NCBI GenBank assembly: GCA_023253615.1
Contig: JALRFZ010000787.1
Coordinates: 1 to 9,564 of the forward strand
From: Verrucomicrobiales bacterium
Lineage (GTDB): Bacteria; Verrucomicrobiota; Verrucomicrobiia; Verrucomicrobiales; DEV007
DNA: 9,564 bases
Reading direction: 5' to 3'
Positions 6,924 to 9,564 of this stretch are shown piece after piece; positions within the stretch are counted from its first letter, which is position 1, and the number at the start of each line of letters is the position of its first letter. A program made the position numbers and the translations under genes. The notes below the pieces were generated by a model. That model ran no database searches and had not been told where the DNA came from. It saw only the letters and a program-made list of their open reading frames with translations.

Positions 6924-6958
6924 CCGATCACCGTTTACCGATCACCGACTACCTTCCT
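6924..6958 (+). repeat. Heptameric tandem repeat abutting the pdhC start codon
   Basis: The sequence divides into 7-nt units: CCGATCA (6924), CCGTTTA (6931), CCGATCA (6938), CCGACTA (6945), then a degenerate CCTTCCT (6952-6958). The pdhC ATG begins at the very next base. Four units share CCG at positions 1-3 and A at position 7, and two are identical. Repeats of this CCGAT(C/T)A type occur in intergenic regions of several bacterial phyla. Here the repeat replaces any recognisable ribosome-binding site. The rest of the 57-nt pdhB-pdhC gap shows nothing notable. Confidence 0.75.
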
Positions 6959-8227
6959 ATGGCTTCCTATTTGAAAATGCCCAAGCTGAGCGACACGATG
7001 AGCGAGGGCACCCTCGTGAAGTGGCTCAAGAAAGAGGGCGACTCCATCGCCATCGACGAGGACATCGCCGAAGTCGAGACCGACAAGGCGACCATGACGA
7101 TGCCCTCCTTCGCCGAAGGCATCCTCCACAAGATCTACGTGCAGGAGGGCCAGACCGTCGTCCTCGGCGCCGCCCTCGCCATCGTCCTCGAGGACGGAGA
7201 AGAGCCGCCCGCAGATGCCGACACCGCGCCTGCCGGAGAAGCCAAAGCCGCCGCCCCTGCAGCCGAAGCTCCCGCGAAGTCCGAGGCCGCCGCCGCACCC
7301 GCCGCCACCCCGACTCCGGCTCCCGCACCTGCCGCTCCCGCCCCCGCAGCGAGTTCCTCTTCCCGCATCAAAGCCTCTCCCCTCGCCCGCAAAGTCGCCA
7401 AAGAGAAAGGCATCGACCTTGCGCGCGTCACCGGATCAGGACCCGGCGGACGCATCGTCAAAAAGGATGTCGAAAACGCACCCGCCGGTGGCGGTGGCGG
7501 CTCCCTTGGATTGCTCCCCCCGGCCATGGCCAAGCCCGACCGCAGCGTGCCGCTCACCGGCATGCGCCGCGTCATCTCCCAGCGCCTCCTCGAAAGCAAG
7601 ACGACCATCCCGCATTTCTATCTCAACATCGAGATCGACACCGAGCCGCTCATGAACCTGCGCGAGCAGGTCAACGCGGCGAGCACCGCCAACGGAGGTC
7701 CCAAATACACCGTCAACGATTTCGTGATGCGCGCCGTCGTCCTCGCCACCGGTTCCGTGCCGGAGGTGAACGGCTCCTTCCAGGGCGACTCCATCCTCTA
7801 TCACGGCGAGACCCATCTCTCCGTCGCCGTCGCGATCGAGGACGGCCTCGTCACTCCCGTGATCCGTTCCGCCCAGTCGAAGTCGATCAAGGACCTCGCC
7901 TCCGAGCTGAAGGATCTCGCCGCCAAGGCCCGCGACAAAAAGCTGACGCCGAACGAGATGACCGGTGGCACCATCACCATCTCGAACCTCGGCGCCTACG
8001 GCATCGCGAACTTCGACGCCATCATCAACCCGCCCCAGGCCGCGATCCTCGCCATCGGCACGATCACGAAACAGCCCGTCGTCAACGCGCAGAATCAGAT
8101 CGTCGCCGGCCAGCGCATGTGGATCGGGATGAGCTGCGACCACCGCGTCATCGACGGCGCCGTCGGCGCGAAGTTCCTCTCCGAGCTGAAGCGCTTCCTC
8201 GAAACGCCGGTTCTTCTCGTTTCGTGA
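6959..8227 (+). CDS. pdhC: Pyruvate dehydrogenase E2 component (dihydrolipoamide acetyltransferase)
   Basis: This core subunit of the complex accepts the acetyl group on its swinging lipoyl arm and passes it to CoA. The 422-residue product has, in order, one lipoyl domain (about 3-78) with the lipoylated lysine K43 in VETDKATM, an Ala/Pro linker (about 83-135), a peripheral-subunit-binding domain (about 137-172, RIKASPLARKVAKEKGIDL then GSGPGGRIVKKDV), a short glycine-rich linker (177-181) and the catalytic domain (about 195-422). The catalytic signature is SCDHRVIDG, with H395 and D399. TGGTITISNLGAYGI also matches the acyltransferase family. The single lipoyl domain resembles E2s of many Gram-negative bacteria and mitochondria. 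The start ATG at 6959 immediately follows a 7-nt tandem repeat. The lysine should be lipoylated by LipA/LipB or LplA, not by the BirA encoded in this window. Confidence 0.97.
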   Translation: MASYLKMPKLSDTMSEGTLVKWLKKEGDSIAIDEDIAEVETDKATMTMPSFAEGILHKIYVQEGQTVVLGAALAIVLEDGEEPPADADTAPAGEAKAAAPAAEAPAKSEAAAAPAATPTPAPAPAAPAPAASSSSRIKASPLARKVAKEKGIDLARVTGSGPGGRIVKKDVENAPAGGGGGSLGLLPPAMAKPDRSVPLTGMRRVISQRLLESKTTIPHFYLNIEIDTEPLMNLREQVNAASTANGGPKYTVNDFVMRAVVLATGSVPEVNGSFQGDSILYHGETHLSVAVAIEDGLVTPVIRSAQSKSIKDLASELKDLAAKARDKKLTPNEMTGGTITISNLGAYGIANFDAIINPPQAAILAIGTITKQPVVNAQNQIVAGQRMWIGMSCDHRVIDGAVGAKFLSELKRFLETPVLLVS

Positions 8228-8256
8228 TCCACCATTTGCATGAATACGGGATCTTT

Positions 8257-8341
8257 GACCACGGATAAACACAGATAAACACGGATTCATGAAGACACGC
8301 CACTTCCTTCCATCCGTGTGAATCCGTGACCATCCGTGGTC
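8257..8341. repeat. Inverted repeat built of 10-nt units between pdhC and lpd
   Basis: The left arm consists of GACCACGGAT, AAACACAGAT and AAACACGGAT (8257-8286). The right arm consists of ATCCGTGTGA, ATCCGTGACC and ATCCGTGGTC (8312-8341), which are the same 10-nt unit in reverse complement. The outer units pair 10/10, the middle 6/10 and the inner 8/10, around a 25-nt loop. Transcribed, it would form a long imperfect hairpin in the 152-nt pdhC-lpd gap. ACCACGGAT-type repeats are dispersed in intergenic regions of various bacteria, so this is probably a member of such a family. There is no T-run after it, so it is not a standard terminator. It could partly uncouple lpd expression from pdhABC. 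Confidence 0.8.
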
Positions 8342-8379
8342 CCATCCCTCCTCCTCCCTAACACTTTACTAAAAACATC

Positions 8380-9564
8380 ATGGCCTCCTACGATCTCATC
8401 GTCATCGGCGGCGGACCCGCCGGCTACGTCGGCGCCATCCGTGCCGCCCAACTCGGCAAAAAAGTCGCCTGCATCGAGAACGACCGCGCCGGCGGCACCT
8501 GCCTCAACTGGGGCTGTATCCCCACCAAGGCGCTCATCAAAAACGCCGACATGTATCTGAACATGCGCGACAAGGCCGCCGAGTTCGGCCTCAGCTTCGA
8601 CAACCTCAGCTACGACTGGTCGAAGGTGATCGGGCGCTCGCGGAATGTCTCCGACAAACTCGCCGGGGGCATCGAATTCCTCTTCAAGAAGAACAAGGTC
8701 GATTACCTCCGCGGCACCGGAGCCCTCGCCGGCACCAGTCCATCGGGCGGCAACAAGGTCACCGTCACCGACGCCGAAGGCAAGACCGAGACCCATGATG
8801 CAAAGAACGTCCTCCTCGCCACCGGCTGCAAGGCGCGCGATCTCCCCTTCCTCAAGTTCGACGGCAAGCGCGTCCTCGGTGCCCGCGAAGCCATGCTCCT
8901 CGCCGAGCAACCCAAAGAGATGCTCATCATCGGAGCCGGTGCCATCGGCGTCGAGTTCGCCTATTTCTACAATGCCTTCGGCACCAAGGTGACCATCATC
9001 GAGATGATGGACCATCTCCTCCCCGTCGAAGACACCGAAGTCAGCCAGACGCTCGAGAAGTCCTTCAAGAAGCAGGGCATCAACTTCCATCTCGCCACCA
9101 AGACCACCGCCGCCAATGTCACCGACGGCGGCGTGGAACTCACCGTCGAGCCCGCCAAGGGCGGTGACCCCGTCGTCCTCAAGGGCGATGTCGTCCTCGT
9201 CGCCGTGGGCGTCGGAGCGATCCTCCCCGGCGGAGCCGAGAAGCTCGAACTCACCGACCGTGGTTTCGTCAAGACGAACGACCGCTACCAGACCAACCTC
9301 CCCGGCGTCTCCGCCGCCGGCGACCTCATCGGGCCCCCGTGGCTCGCCCACGTCGCCAGCTTCGAGGCCATCCACGCCGTCGAGTCCATGTTCGATCCCA
9401 AGCACAAAAGCAAGAAGGTCGACATCTTCCCCGGCTGCACCTACTGCCATCCCGAGGTCGCCTCGCTCGGCCTCACGGAGCAGCAGTGCAAGGAGCAGAA
9501 GCTCGACTACCAGGTCGGGAAGTTCCCGTTCAGCGCCAACGGGCGCGCGCGCACCTCGGGCGAG
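8380..9564 (+). CDS. lpd: Dihydrolipoyl dehydrogenase (E3), C-terminally cut by window edge
   Basis: E3 reoxidises the dihydrolipoyl group of E2 with FAD and reduces NAD+. The window holds 395 residues of a family usually about 460-475 long; the frame is still open at the right edge. Seen are the FAD motif GGGPAG (10-15), the redox disulfide GGTCLNWGCIPTKALI (38-53, C41 and C46), the NAD-binding GAGAIGVE (185-192), AAGD before IGPPWLAHVASFEAI (312-331) and the start of the interface domain, CTYCHPEVASLGLTE (353-367). The His-Pro-Glu active-site region lies beyond the edge. The usual GRxPN motif near residue 278 is replaced by VGVGAILPGG, a departure found in part of the family. The ATG at 8380 gives MASYDLIVIGGG and has no Shine-Dalgarno sequence; the leader is C/T-rich. 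It follows pdhC across a 152-nt gap that contains an inverted repeat. Confidence 0.96.
   Translation, partial: MASYDLIVIGGGPAGYVGAIRAAQLGKKVACIENDRAGGTCLNWGCIPTKALIKNADMYLNMRDKAAEFGLSFDNLSYDWSKVIGRSRNVSDKLAGGIEFLFKKNKVDYLRGTGALAGTSPSGGNKVTVTDAEGKTETHDAKNVLLATGCKARDLPFLKFDGKRVLGAREAMLLAEQPKEMLIIGAGAIGVEFAYFYNAFGTKVTIIEMMDHLLPVEDTEVSQTLEKSFKKQGINFHLATKTTAANVTDGGVELTVEPAKGGDPVVLKGDVVLVAVGVGAILPGGAEKLELTDRGFVKTNDRYQTNLPGVSAAGDLIGPPWLAHVASFEAIHAVESMFDPKHKSKKVDIFPGCTYCHPEVASLGLTEQQCKEQKLDYQVGKFPFSANGRARTSGE

Noticed and set aside
4890..6931. Long - strand open frames opposite pdhA (4890-5867) and pdhB (5879-6931)
   Set aside because: Both are antisense shadows of well-identified E1 subunits, with no motifs and no plausible start context.
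8257..8341. CRISPR-like interpretation of the 10-nt repeats
   Set aside because: The units are contiguous, without spacers, and inverted about a single loop. Repeat length and layout do not fit a CRISPR array.
8287..9450. 387-codon open frame on the - strand opposite lpd
   Set aside because: Its Gly/Asp/Glu/Val-rich composition is typical of antisense to Ala/Ile/Val-biased codons. It spans the lpd start and the intergenic repeat and has no domain signature.

Overview
The window is a G+C-rich bacterial chromosome segment, densely packed with housekeeping genes. Several features fit a Verrucomicrobiota-like bacterium: start codons without a well-placed Shine-Dalgarno sequence, short-period intergenic repeats (units of 7 and 10 nt), an Ala/Pro-rich dihydrolipoamide acetyltransferase, and the style of the protein sequences. 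That assignment is an inference and only moderately secure. I see no phage, transposon, CRISPR, rRNA or tRNA sequence.

Left end (1-233, + strand): the C-terminal end of a WYL-domain transcriptional regulator, cut by the window edge. It converges, with only 15 nt between stop codons, on a four-gene minus-strand cluster that reads right to left. That cluster is mnmG (tRNA wobble-uridine modification, 4616-2754), a secreted protein resembling a degenerate zinc peptidase (2730-1912), nadC (quinolinate phosphoribosyltransferase, 1915-1058) and birA (biotin-protein ligase without a repressor domain, 1052-249). The last three junctions are tight (23 nt, a 4-nt ATGA overlap, 5 nt), so this is very probably one transcript.

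Right half (4761 to the end, + strand): a complete pyruvate dehydrogenase cluster in catalytic order. It holds pdhA (E1 alpha), pdhB (E1 beta), pdhC (E2, one lipoyl domain) and lpd (E3, cut by the right edge). Together these encode the complex that turns pyruvate into acetyl-CoA and NADH. The gaps between the pdh genes carry unusual small structures. A GAGA-capped hairpin lies 7 nt before pdhB, a 7-nt tandem repeat runs right up to the pdhC start codon, and a large inverted repeat built of 10-nt units lies between pdhC and lpd.

The most notable non-coding feature is a pair of parS-like ParB-binding palindromes. One is a perfect 16-mer inside mnmG, where it encodes the peptide MFHVEQ. The other differs at one base and sits 15 nt upstream of the mnmG start, in the divergent mnmG/pdhA intergenic region. 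Because mnmG (gidA) is a classical origin-proximal gene, this suggests that the window lies in the chromosome's centromere/origin region, although parA, parB and rsmG are not in view. I did not find a convincing new multi-gene system here. The observations worth following are the parS pair, the intergenic repeats and the peptidase-like protein.
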